In this document: positions 46,960 through 57,652 of the stretch, piece after piece
Layout of the letters: every line of letters begins with the position of its first letter
How positions within the stretch are numbered: position 1 is the stretch's first letter
From: Liolophura sinensis
Taxonomy: Eukaryota > Mollusca > Polyplacophora > Chitonida > Chitonidae
DNA: 64,000 nucleotides
Assembly (NCBI RefSeq): GCF_032854445.1
Contig: NC_088302.1
Location: 24,503,788-24,567,787 of the forward strand
Reading direction: 5' to 3'
Notes under the pieces: generated by a model
Databases searched by the model: none
What the model was told of the DNA's origin: nothing
The model's input: the letters and a program-made list of their open reading frames with translations, nothing else
Made by a program: the position numbers and the translations under genes

Positions 46960-47125
46960 TTATTTATTTATTTATTTATTTCTGTTTTACGCCGTACTCA
47001 AGAATATTCCACTTATACGACGGCGGCCAGCATTATGGTGGATGGAAACCGGGCAGAGCCCGGGGGAAACCCACGACCATCCGCAGGCTGGTGGCAGACA
47101 TCCTCACGTACGGCCAGAGAGGAAG
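46956..47125 (-). repeat. SINE family 1, 5'-truncated, inverted
   Basis: The tail (TATTTATTTATTT, CTGTTTTACGCCGTACTCAA) lies at the left; it ends in the body at GTACGGCCAGAGAGGAAG. CCAATCAGATATATA occurs at 46890-46904 and at 47126-47140 and is probably the target-site duplication, in a target that is itself an older SINE tail. Confidence 0.85.
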
Positions 47126-47140
47126 CCAATCAGATATATA

Positions 47141-48503
47141 AATAAACAAATAAATAAATACGAACAGGTTTTACCTTATATATAAGTTGGTAAAGATCTC
47201 AAATAACGTCTAAACATGGGACTCTACGCCATGAGATAATCGACATTTGTACGTGTTAGTTGAAAAAAATTAGACCAGTGCTTAAAAAAAATTACAAATA
47301 TTTCTTCCTCTGAAATGGGTTGTTTTGTAGCTTTATTTTATCGTGTTCACTGTTTATGTAGTACAACATAAATATACAAAATGTGGGGTAGGGGCTCTCG
47401 GAATGAATTCACATTGTCCTTGGGTCATATCTTGACAGGCTACAGCATGTACGGTATCTTTCATTTTTGTCTGATCGGCTGTACATCTACAAGAAAAAAA
47501 CAAGCTTGTTTACTCTCTCGTGCATGCTTGCACTCATGCGCGATATTGACAAACACCCTAAAAGGCCGCATGCTAAACTTGCCCTAGGGCAAGACATGGG
47601 GCGGGGAGACAAACAGATCTGTTTACACCTGTGAATATAGGTAGGCTACATCGGTGAAGGTAACGGGACCACTGCCCGTGACACACCGGTGACGTCACCC
47701 CTCGTGGCGACCCGGCGACTGAGGCAATTCAGCAAGAAGGCATTTGAAAGCAATGACATTTTTTTTTATGGACGCTACAGGCTGACTAGTCTAAGTAGAA
47801 GGTCATTTGGGGACACGCTATTGAATTTTGAGTGTGTTTAACAAATCAATGGACTGATCTCTATTATACAGAAACGTGACCGACCATGCTTTTCTTTATT
47901 TAAAACTAGATACTTACAATCGGGATATGGGGGAGTGACTTAGTGCTCGCTCATTCACTATTATTGAATATTGAGACATTTAGGTGAGGGATTATACAAT
48001 GGAAACTGTTTGAATTCTCATATATTTGACTCCCTCGAAATGTTAGTCATACATGTAGCATTTTATGTATTTGGCTAAGACAGAACTGATCTGCGAGTGC
48101 ATAGGCACTCATGATCTCCATTAAAAAGTGCAAGATGCATGACAAGACATGATGATGAAAGTGTATTTTATAACTATAGATATCATTTCACTAAGTTTGT
48201 AGATATATTTACATTTTAATGTTTCTATTATCTTCTGCGGCTTTACATGTTCTACTGAACTGTGGACAGCCTTACAACAGTTTGGCCTGACGTCTATGCT
48301 TTTTATATAATAATTAACTGATTATAAATATACGTAAATCCTGTTTTATTAGAAATGCAGAATGCGTAACGAGTTAAATTGTGTAACACATGTTTCCCAT
48401 CTGTAAGTGATACTTCTAAATGTCTTGTGATAAATAAAGTTATAAGTTCTTTAACCATGTTCACACCTTTCGTGGCAAATTGCAGCGGAGCGTTTCCACT
48501 ACG
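47141..48503. other. Intergenic, no gene recognised
   Basis: No supported gene. A perfect 12-bp palindrome with a full CRE (GGTGACGTCACC) lies at 47688-47699, in a locally GC-richer stretch (47660-47730). Confidence 0.5.
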
Positions 48504-48550
48504 CCCCCCCCCCCCCCCCCCCCCACCTTCCACGCACACACACACACACG
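48504..48550. repeat. Poly-C run followed by (CA)n
   Basis: A C21 homopolymer at 48504-48524, then a short spacer and (CA)n to about 48550. ORFs here (HTHTHAHT-type peptides) are artefacts. Confidence 0.95.
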
Positions 48551-49682
48551 CACATACACCACTCTCCCCAAAAGAATGAACTAAAACATGGGTGTGATTT
48601 AGTTTTATCTAAAACTTGGTTATGTGATACAAAATGATAGGGATCCCGAGAAAACTGATTTCCTGTGCTCTTATCTTATAAATATGTCTTCCAATATTTT
48701 TTTTTATTTCGAAACTAGAAAGGATTACCCGGATTACTAAAGTCACCTCCATTTCCTTGTTGTCAAGTAGGTTGCCAACAGTGGCTCAAAGGCAGCAGGA
48801 AGTCGAGGCCTCCGTGTAAACACGACGAAAGCCCCCAAAGAATCTGCAGCGCCCACCTTCTGTGATCCTAAGCCAAAGATAGGATCAGTTGGCATGCTTC
48901 CGTACAGACGACAACCGCTTAGAGACTTTAACGTATGAAGTTAATTCTGTTCACCCCTCATTCGTCCAGAAGCACCCCCGACTCGCCTGACACCTGCGGT
49001 TGTACGGTTTCCTGCTGATGCATCGCAGTGGATTACAAATTAGCGAGAAAATTGATGGCACTAATACCAGGGATTAGCCTAGCCACTTACTTGTCATTTC
49101 CTGTATATAATATATACATACACTTTCTCTGTTCTGTAATTCCCTACTGTCCCTCAAACACACAACACACATGCATCCCAATTTTTTTTCACTCTCGTAA
49201 CACAGTTATGGAATATTAAGAAAAGCCAATGTCATCATGAATACAGTAAGTAAACCGATACAAAAACTAGTGTAAGGAAAACGGCAATCTCATTTTTTTT
49301 TCAAAACGAGAAAGGCTTTAGTGTAATTTGGGGATGTTTTTGTAAAAGCGGAGGAGGGTCCGTAAGCCAGAGCTGACGCCCTTGGCTTGCACACATGCAG
49401 TTGTGACCACAGTTATCTATATATAGGTCGGGCGTAACGCTTCGATTGATTTGAGCAGTTGCTATCCTTGCATCAAGATCTACAACAACTCGGTGTAGAA
49501 GTAAGCTCGGAAATTTACAATAAAAACTCACAAAGTTACGTGTATGTATTTCCTCAATTTGTGTCTCAATGCGTATGCCTAAATCAAGAATATTCAGCCA
49601 GTAACACAGCGGTCAAGCTGGGATTAAGTTAGACGGATCCCAGCGTCAAGTTTCATTTGGAGGACATCCGACAAAGTCTGAA
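48551..49682. other. Intergenic, no gene recognised
   Basis: No recognisable gene or repeat family in this stretch. Confidence 0.45.
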
Positions 49683-49826
49683 ATGAAACCATCGCAAAAA
49701 CTTCCTGGCGTAAAGCATCACCCGAAGCGGCGAAAGCCGGTTCGAGCACCGAAGCGAAAACCGAAGAGATCTTCTGTCAGGCGGTTCAGTGAGCATCCCC
49801 AACTATTTAAGAAAATCAGACTTTAA
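49683..49826 (+). CDS. Weak candidate small basic ORF, 47 residues
   Basis: ATG at 49683 to TAA at 49824-49826. The peptide is strongly basic in its centre (HHPKRRKPVRAPKRKPKRSS, then VRRF), like a nuclear-localisation or DNA-binding tail. The same frame is open upstream to 49605, so it could be the end of a longer exon. No family is recognised, no splice acceptor is convincing, and one such ORF may arise by chance. Confidence 0.2.
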   Translation: MKPSQKLPGVKHHPKRRKPVRAPKRKPKRSSVRRFSEHPQLFKKIRL

Positions 49827-50054
49827 AATTTTAAATCACGATCCTTTCTGTTTTTAAAGATTGTCTAATTGTTCGTAAATATAAAGTATGTACTCAGTTG
49901 CAGTGTGCTACAGAACTACAAATATGTAAAGAGAGTGACATGTGCATAGACATCATTTGTCTGTTTGTCTGTCTCAGGACAGAAAGCAGGATTCTGCTGG
50001 TGGACTAAACATCCCGAGGTCTGGTCACATTGTATTGTTTTAATGTGACTGTAT

Positions 50055-50217
50055 GTTAAATGTGATGGCAACATTTTGAATAATTCTAGGCCAGTGGTGT
50101 CTAATAAATTGCAGTTAACTTCACTGCATTTTTGTTTACCTAATTCTGCTTAAGCCATGATGCTAGAGGCTGACCATTTGCCAGCTATCACACTATCGTC
50201 GCTGCTCTGGTTTTCTC
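50055..50217 (+). repeat. Unclassified dispersed repeat, copy 2
   Basis: TTAAATGTGATGGCAACATT, TTGCAGTTAACTTCACTGCA and GACCATTTGCCAGCTATCAC match 42118-42370 in order and orientation, with a shorter middle part. Confidence 0.75.
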
Positions 50218-50474
50218 TCTCTGTTGTGCGTCTTAATTATATTCAGTACCATTTATGTGTGAAAACGAAGAACAATATTCTATGATGTGTGTGATTGTAT
50301 CTTTTCTCATCCAGTGAGAATTTGATGGCTCACACATTTGTTATAAGTGTAACTGTTACACACACTCTTGAGAAGGGGTATATTGATTTAAATTAACACC
50401 ATCACAGCAGTGCCCGTATAAGTGTTTAGGTTTGTGGCCTTATATACACTGTAATCACAGATGGTGTTGATTGT

Positions 50475-50618
50475 TATTGGTTGGTGTTTTACGCCGTACT
50501 CACGAGTATTTCACTTATACACCGGCGGCCGAAAACTATGGTGGAAGGAAACCGGGCAGAACTCGATGCCAACTCATGTCCATCCGCAGGTTGCTAGCAG
50601 GCCTTCCCACGGCCGGAG
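50475..50618 (-). repeat. SINE family 1, 5'-truncated, inverted
   Basis: TTATTGGTTGGTGTTTTACG, CCGTACTCACGAGTATTTCA, CACCGGCGGCCGAAAACTAT and CATCCGCAGGTTGCTAGCAG are the reverse complement of family 1 tail and centre. Confidence 0.8.
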
Positions 50619-51363
50619 AACATCATGTTGAAATGGCAATAGTTTTGTTAAGACTGATTCACTGGGGTCTTGTCATTGGGGGTCTTTAGCTGGCCTGTAA
50701 CTCTGATTGCATGGCCGAGTGTTAAACAGAGTCTTGCACTCGTTCTCAACCTCTCAATATCTTGGTCATTGGCATTGCTGGCTCTGTTCCGTTCATCGCT
50801 AATGCGACGGCAGGTTTTTCTCTTCACCCCAGGTCTGATATTAGATGAACTGACCCGGCCTCGACCCATATTTTGACACTTACGAAAAACCTGATAATCA
50901 CCTCATTAACCAATGACACTGACAGGTTATTAAGTATGACAGGTTATAAAGCTGTGGTCAACTAAATTTCGATGCACCTAACACCTATCTCAGGTACATC
51001 AAACACGTTGGAAATACATCCAGAATGTGGACATGACAATTAATTGAGAAAACGATGCCAATCCGATTTGGTGTAGCGCTAAGTGATCTAGTCACCTCCA
51101 CAGAGCGGATAAATATCTTGTTGAGATCAATACATCGGATGTGCGTAGTGTGTTAAACAGCCATGCAGTAATCCTGTGTTCAAACTGCATTCCATGCTGC
51201 AACAATCGTGTCATTTCACCCCCAAAAACTACAACTTTCAGAGGCAAAATATAAGCTCTTTTGAGGTCTTATGCACTGCATATTGATTACACATGTTAGA
51301 AATACAAGTCTATTTCAAGTAATTTAATTTTTAGTTAAAAAAAGATATATATATATAAACAGA

Positions 51364-51366
<3 letters not shown>
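50619..51366. other. Intergenic, no gene recognised
   Basis: Overlapping ORFs on both strands (50648-50869 and 50670-50876) without motifs; neither is supported. Confidence 0.45.

Positions 51367-51435
<69 letters not shown>
51367..51435. repeat. (TA)n microsatellite
   Basis: About 69 bp of alternating A and T, preceded by a short (TA)n at about 51345. Confidence 0.97.
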
Positions 51436-51438
<3 letters not shown>

Positions 51439-53353
51439 GTACCGAAACAATACACATACATACATGCCCCACCCCCTAGTATTCCCAATAATTTAAGTGT
51501 ATAGTGTATAATTTAATTATCGAGATTTAAAGTTTAGCCAGTAAGTACTATGCCAGTTTTCGCCGCCGTGATTTCCCGCCTGCCTACTCCTCGCGGACAT
51601 GTTTATAGATTTGCATATAGACTCGCTTGACGTTTCTAGAAACTGCCATATCGGATATCAGAATATGGACTGAGGGAATGTGTAACTGATCTGTGTAGTG
51701 ACAATGGGTATATGTCCACGTCAGCATCTTGTAATCAGACTGTTGTCTTCATACATGTTGTTGGAGAATATCAAAGGGCACACAGATTATTGTTTAATTT
51801 CAATGTTGATTTGAAATACACATTTTTGTTTTTGTCGAATTCTCCTCAACAGATCTCCTGATCGCTTAAAAGTGAAACTAAAACGTAACGTACTCTTATT
51901 TCCTTTTCAAAACGACGGGAGGAGGCGTTGAAGTCCGATGTGCGAGGACTTCAATATACGTTCTTAAGTAGAGAAGTGACCTAAAGTGGGTTTGAACCCT
52001 ACTTTTGGGTAAAATGGTTTACCATTTCGGATGACGTTGACGTAAGGGCGGAATTCAATCGCATGTACGCTGAATGGATGATCCATGATACAAACACGTT
52101 TTTGGAGGCGTGCACTTGGTACAACTGTATATGAGCGAGTCTTAAACGACCTCAAATATAACACATTCACAATTGCATTATTTTTATGAACAACATACGG
52201 TACATTTTTTTCTGTACATATCAGGACTTGCGTGTTACATTAAAAATCGAATAGGATTCATGACATGGACTTCAAATAATCCAACACCACATGTAGGTCA
52301 TATTCACCTAATAATTTGCTGATTCAACTGAGCCTTGTCACTTGTGCAAACCTATGCGACAATATGACAAGCAAACCGTGAGCATTTTTCTGCAAATTAC
52401 TGTCTATTTTTGGCCATCGTTATATTGAATGTAATTTTGCATGTACTAGAATAAAAGAGAAAATGCAATCATACAGACAGAATAATAACAGGAATAGGTT
52501 TACAATTGTTCCTGTTTTTTTCCCCTCTTGAGGCTTTTCTGTGTAGATGCACTTGGGATTGTCTGCACGTTGTTGATGTGAAAAAGCTAGGCGGTAGTAA
52601 AGCATCTTTCGAATTCTAAAAATGGAGAATGACAAGAAACAGAAAATGAACTCAACACTGCATAATACAGAGCCACCAAAATTAACACATGGGAGAGTTT
52701 GTTCTAGAGGAGAACGGCAAACTGTCAACGTCGTGACGGTAGATCTTCGTTTTATCACATGGCCAAGTGTCGACTGCAGCACCGTTAGCTTAGTCCTCCC
52801 ATCAGTTTCACACGTGGGGTACACAGGGGTGCCCAACACAAACTCAGCAGTACACAACGAGAAGGTGGTAGTCGTGACTGTTTCGGGCTAGATTGAGCGG
52901 ATGGGGAGGAATGGTGGAGGGTGAGAAAAAGGGGGAGGGGAGTGGGTGTCCTGTCAGTCCAATCCCATCTATGTCATTAGCGCTAAGTGTTTACCTGGTT
53001 GACACATGAGTTCACAAGGCCACCCAACTTAATTCACACCTGGCTGGAAGGCCAGGTATACAGGACTGGTTTGACCGTTTATCCGGGTTTAATTATAGGT
53101 ATCGGCGTACTTGCTTACGGATTAAAGGAAGGTTGACTGTGGTAAATGTAGTAATGTCACAAATTGCAGAAAGAGCCAAGCTCATGGACTGAAACAATCA
53201 GTGTTATGTGCTGCCTGTACGTAGTTTTTGCTTGATTTTCAAGGCCACTAACTAAATAAGGCATATTATACACCGATGTATATGTTTACACTTTACTTGT
53301 CTGTACAGCTTTGCCCACAATGCTTTTATTCATTTTTAACACTGTCGCCAGTT
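51436..53353. other. Intergenic, no gene recognised
   Basis: The longest ORF (52420-52857, -, 145 codons) overlaps an 89-codon + strand ORF at 52622-52891. Neither contains a domain that I recognise, and the C-terminal half of the - strand ORF is hydrophobic and AT-driven. A purine-rich G-run stretch occurs at about 52900-52950. Confidence 0.45.
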
Positions 53354-53368
53354 AATATATATATATAT

Positions 53369-53464
<96 letters not shown>
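53354..53464. repeat. (TA)n followed by (TG)n microsatellite
   Basis: About 93 bp of TA with one ATAG interruption near 53370, passing directly into about 18 bp of TG. Confidence 0.97.
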
Positions 53465-54975
53465 TTTTACTGTTTCACACCCAATGTGTATTCAGGCACT
53501 CATTGTATTTTCTGAATACGTCATCTGCTTATATTGCCAGAGAGTCGGCCCTTATTATAACTGATACGGCCCATAAATCTAGGCATTACGTGTATATCAG
53601 TACACCAATACTTTCAAACCCTTTTTACCGCTATGCCCACATGCATCCCAATTTATTTTAACAATACTGTCTCCAGTATATATATATAACACAGTTTTCA
53701 CTTGTCCTTGTTTAAATAAAACCTTGATACTGAGTTGTTGTTTGGGTTGCCACCGCACTGTACTTTACACCGGTGAACCTCACTCAGCCGTATCAGATAG
53801 CTATTAACACAAATGAAACAAACAACTTCCACATAACACTCGCTATACCCATGTCAAGGGCAAAGTATCGTATAACACTATAACTTGTGCTGCGCTGTCC
53901 TTACTTAACACCAGTCCACGTATATGTTTTATATACCCCCCAGGCCAGATAAGATGTCTGTCTGAATGCTTTTTGTTCGAATAGGTGGCGATAAGATTTA
54001 TAACAATTGTCAAACTGTGCTGACAAGTCACCGGGGAGCTCTAGCCGGCACTGTCACTGTCATTTAACCCACCACTCTCGCTACGGGCGTAGCCGTGTGG
54101 CCTCGTGTTCGAATCCGTCTCTCGCAGCGTTGAATGTTAAAGTGTTTGTATATGGTACCTATAGGGAAAGGCAGTTTCTCTGGACCTCTCCAGCCGCAAA
54201 TCGTGAAATTTTCTTCATATGCAGGAAGTAAACCCGAAATGAAAAAAAGCCAAACAAAATGTATACGATCTACTGGAATGCATTAAAAAGTAAGAGGAAA
54301 ACTCTCATTATCAGTTAGGAACAGTTTGGGCGTTGCCCTTCATGAACTATGTATTAAGTACGATATCTCATTTCGTAGTAGAACAACTCAACTGTCGACT
54401 AAAGCTTTGATGAGTTTCGCTTTTAAAAAGTCCTTCTTGATCAGCTACATGTAGGCCTATATTGTCTCGCTTTTCAAAAACAAACAAGGTGTCTTCTTCA
54501 AAGTGTATATGCAAATACTGGGGATTTCCACAACTTACGTTCCCTCGAACACAGGACGTCAGTGTGGATAGTGTCTGTTTCTCAAGGGCGACCCTTTATG
54601 GTGCATATCGATGCGGATCTCATTGGAGAAAAACAACAACAACAACACATCCGGATTTGCTCCGTGCATTTGTCGCCTTTACATTTGGCCTGCGGGCCGT
54701 AGTGGCCTCGAGATGTGCCCTCAGACGGCCTCGTCCGTGTCGACCTGACGGGCCTGACACCACCCACGGATCCAGTCGAAGATGGATTTAGGCCAAGGAA
54801 TAAAATCGGATAAACCAACAAAACTAGGCCGGCATTTTACAGCGGCTGACCGCGGCTACATGGCTAATCAAACAAACCCTCTAAATGCACAGTCGACAAG
54901 ATAACTGATAAATGCACAGGCATCCAAGCGGACGGTTTGGGCAAACATAAACATAACAACACAGCCAAAATCTAC
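53465..54975. other. Intergenic, no gene recognised
   Basis: A tRNA-like fragment near 54090-54125 (GTGTTCGAATCCGTCTC) is a B-box-like remnant, not a tRNA gene. A GC-rich patch at 54640-54790 holds a chance ORF. The right end meets the inferred 3' end of the PH-domain gene. Confidence 0.45.
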
Positions 54976-54987
54976 ATGTGATAATAG

Positions 54988-54993
54988 TTTAAT
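54988..54993 (-). terminator. Probable polyadenylation signal (ATTAAA) of the PH-domain gene
   Basis: ATTAAA on the - strand, about 790 bp after the TGA stop at 55786-55788, followed by T/G-rich sequence on that strand. I find no AATAAA between the stop and this point, so a 3' UTR of about 0.8 kb is implied. Confidence 0.5.
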
Positions 54994-55785
54994 CTTCGTA
55001 CATAGACACATACATGCACAATCATGTCACTGATTTATATAAACATTTATAACTTTTACGCTGTTCATACAGATATCCCACTAACAAGTACTCATTCATT
55101 ACTTAGACACTATATTCACATATCACAGTTTTGGATAATATAATACTGAAGGACACAAGTGGAGTTCAACGGTGGGACAAAATAGGTTACATAAAAATCT
55201 TTAAGGTATACCCGCAAACACACAAGTATATCCTTTGACTATGTTTGATGATATCGATGCCATCACACAATCGCTGTTCATTTCACATCCCGTTGCCTTT
55301 AACTGTTCGAGAAACAGAGTTTATAGGACATCCTTTCAATTGTTTTCCCACATCATCTGCCATGGGCCACATGGTTCCAAACAAGAACCAAAATCTCTCT
55401 GAAGTTTGAGACATGAACAATTAATTTATGTCCACAAATTAAACCATGAGTTAGACTGCCAAGCAGTGATCTCTCCGACATTATCTCTCCGAGCTGGGAG
55501 TAATGTAACTGTTACACTAGACCAATGTACAGTTCAATGTCTTGTATTAATGGAGCTATGTAGCAACTGTTCCCATAAATGACAGTATTCGCTGCTACTG
55601 CAACTTCTCACCGTAGTGGACAGGGCGTTGGTGACGGGGCTCCTAGCTATTGCACAACTTGGGGTGAGCCTGGGACTGCATCGCCAGCACAAGCTGTGCC
55701 GTCCAAAGGCTTGGTTCCCCGTTAGGACGCCGATATTGCTCAAGCAATACGGACAATAACCACAACGTAGAGGCCAGGCGGTGAT

Positions 55786-56307
55786 TCACTCTTCTTCCGT
55801 CTCAGCCAGGGTCGGCAAGAGACTTGTTCTAGGAATAGACGGAGACAAATTTGGTGCGATTTGACAACTGGATTTTCTCAAAGAGTTCTGGCTTTGGAAA
55901 GCCTTCAGCCAATCTTTCATCTCTTCTAGACTGTCAGTTTGAAATATTAAGCTATTTCCTTCGCTGATGGTTGAAGATACGTAGAAGGTGTGCTTGTCAG
56001 TGTCCGCTCTGAACACCCGACAGTTCCTTAAATTCACATAAACCGATCCGTTGCCGTATTTCCTGCTGTCTTTTTGCAACACGGCGTAATGGTCGAAACC
56101 ATTGCTGTAAATTTTCACGCTTACTGGAATTCGCCAGCGACATGGCTTGCACTGTCGGCTTTCAACACCCGCAGTTCTGTTCTGCACTATCAAGTGCAAA
56201 TGTCCCGATTTGATAGCCGGTGTTGTCAGAATGGTAGACGTTGTCTTGCAGGAACAGCTTGGCGCCATCTCGCTTAGCTGCGAGCGGGAAACTGCGTGAG
56301 ATTTCAT
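55786..56307 (-). CDS. Small PH-like domain protein, 173 residues, single exon
   Basis: A Met-started frame of 173 residues. The first in-frame ATG is at 56305-56307, after an in-frame TGA about 20 bp upstream, so the start is well defined. The first 30 residues are Ser/Thr/Cys-rich. Residues about 32-138 look like one pleckstrin-homology domain: a first strand SGHLHLIVQ, a basic CKPCRWRIPVSVKIY hairpin, YAVLQKD, VYVNLRNCRVF, HTFYVSS, SLIFQTDS, and the closing helix EEMKDWLKAFQ with the invariant-type Trp. The tail is Ser/Pro-rich and ends LAETEEE. Such domains bind phosphoinositides or protein partners, so a membrane or adaptor role is possible but unproven. No catalytic domain is present, no intron is needed, and I cannot place it in a named family. 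The PH-domain call is by pattern only. Confidence 0.75.
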   Translation of the reverse strand: MKSHAVSRSQLSEMAPSCSCKTTSTILTTPAIKSGHLHLIVQNRTAGVESRQCKPCRWRIPVSVKIYSNGFDHYAVLQKDSRKYGNGSVYVNLRNCRVFRADTDKHTFYVSSTISEGNSLIFQTDSLEEMKDWLKAFQSQNSLRKSSCQIAPNLSPSIPRTSLLPTLAETEEE

Positions 56308-56731
56308 CTTTCTGTTCAACTGGACAATTCAGGTGATGGCTCTTTATTTATGGCACGTTATCAATTTATAGATTACGTCCGTCGTGTCACTTCCACGAAA
56401 CACAACTTGTTTTTTCACCACAACACAACGAAGTCCTCTACCAAGATACTATATAATACTCTCTTACCCGGTACAGCAAATATGTCTCATCCGGCGTACC
56501 GGTAACCGAATGACACCGTGGAAGTCTGACACCGTAGAAACGATCTTGATCCCTTCTTTGGCGTAAACATCAACAGTTCTGCTCCTCACGGAAGTATCTC
56601 TCCGCTGTATCACAACGTCTGCCTGTTGCTGACACGTTAATTGCCTGGGGAAAACCAGACGACAGTATATGTGTTCGTACAGCTCCGCTGGCGGCTGTTA
56701 AACTGTGGATTGAGCCTCACAGTCAGAACAC

Positions 56732-56737
56732 TTTATA
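56732..56737 (-). promoter_or_regulatory. TATA-like box upstream of the PH-domain gene
   Basis: CTTATAAAG on the - strand, about 430 bp before the ATG at 56307. If used, transcription would start near 56705 with a 5' UTR of about 400 nt. Confidence 0.4.
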
Positions 56738-56976
56738 AGTAGGCCACTACACCTATCTCTGTCTCACTGGCTTGCCGGTCGGTGCGATCTGATCGAGGGG
56801 TCTCTGATAAATGAGTCTTGTTCACTGCGCTGCAATTGTAAATAGATTCGTTGCCATGTGGGCTGCCCGCTGGCGCGTGTTTTCTTTACAATGTGTCAAT
56901 TAAAATAGCCCGTGTCACTTCCCTCGCTAGACCGCCCATCAAAAACGCGCCATCTGAAAACCCCGCACACGCAAGC

Positions 56977-57084
56977 TCCGCCCTTATTGCCTAATAAGGC
57001 GCGTGACGTGACGGCCGCATGCCACGCCCTCGACTATTTTTAGACGACGTTTATAAAGAGGATCAGGATGCGAATCTCACTCAC
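56977..57084 (+). promoter_or_regulatory. Compact promoter-like cluster: GC box, CArG, CRE-like, MEF2, TATA, initiator
   Basis: In + order: CTCCGCCC (GC box, about 56977); CCTAATAAGG at 56990-56999, an exact CArG/SRE (CC-W6-GG); TGACGTGA at 57004-57011, one base off a palindromic CRE; CACGCCC; CTATTTTTAG at 57034-57043, an exact MEF2 site; TTTATAAA at 57050-57057; TCACTC twice, with A at 57079 and 57083, at initiator distance from the TATA. No + strand gene is recognised downstream. The CArG, CRE-like, MEF2 and TATA elements read well in both directions, so it may instead serve the - strand PH-domain gene 700 bp away, or both. Confidence 0.5.
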
Positions 57085-57309
57085 TGTTACGCTAGCGATA
57101 AGATATGTTGGAGACCATTACGTGCAAAACATTTCACTGGTGTTCTTTAACTGCATGAATTCTGCGCATTCCATCAACATTATATCATACAAACATGTTT
57201 CCCAGTTTCGTCAGAAACTGACCAGCTCAACTAAATGTACCTGGCCAGGATATTGCAGTGTTATTTTGACTGATCATAGGCAGCTGGGTACTTAAAGTTG
57301 AATATGGGA

Positions 57310-57652
57310 TTGAGCGATTCGTGGCCAAGTGGTTAAGACGTTAGCCTTTAAATCGTTGAAACAAACAGGGTACGGTTCAATCCCGACCTCGGGCAGGGTA
57401 TTTTGTCGCTTTTTTGTATTTGGCCTTGGTGAACAACAAATTGCCCAAGGCGTCCATGGGTCCGTTTGCGCAATCTAAAGTGTGTTAAAGCCCGTATGTT
57501 TCCAACAACAACTTTAATATGGACTCCTAATGTCTAGGTCACAAGTGGGAAGTTTGTCGGTAAATTGTGACGGGCTGTTGGTTCGTCAGAGCATCGAATG
57601 AGTGAGAAATTCTGGAGTATGCTGTTAACGAGCAATCAAATAAATGAATAAT
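57310..57652 (+). repeat. SINE with a Leu/Ser-type tRNA-like head
   Basis: The head GTGGCCAAGTGGTTAAGACG (A box) with B box GGTTCAATCCC, about 60 bp apart, suits a tRNA with a long variable arm. The body (TTGGCCTTGGTGAACAACAA, GTGTGTTAAAGCCCGTATGT) is unlike families 1 and 2. The end GAGTATGCTGTTAACGAGCA then ATCAAATAAATGAATAA resembles the family 1 tail. Confidence 0.7.

Noticed and set aside
46712-47185. 157-codon + strand ORF
   Set aside because: It consists of a (TA)n-encoded YIYI peptide followed by inverted SINE sequence. Not a gene.
52420-52857. 145-codon - strand ORF
   Set aside because: The longest unassigned ORF, but it overlaps a + strand ORF, has no recognised domain, and its hydrophobic end follows from T-rich DNA. 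Homology search would be decisive.
55786-56307. Naming the PH-domain protein PHLDA1/2/3
   Set aside because: Only the general PH pattern and size fit. The characteristic PHLDA N-terminal motif and core residues are not visible.
55786-56319. Start of the PH-domain ORF at 56319
   Set aside because: The codon at 56317-56319 is TTG. The first ATG is four codons later at 56305-56307.
57310-57400. True tRNA-Leu/Ser gene
   Set aside because: A and B boxes are present but the acceptor stem does not pair well, and the sequence continues into a SINE body. Likewise the heads at 12143, 17342 and 34252, and the B-box remnants at 54108 and 58838.
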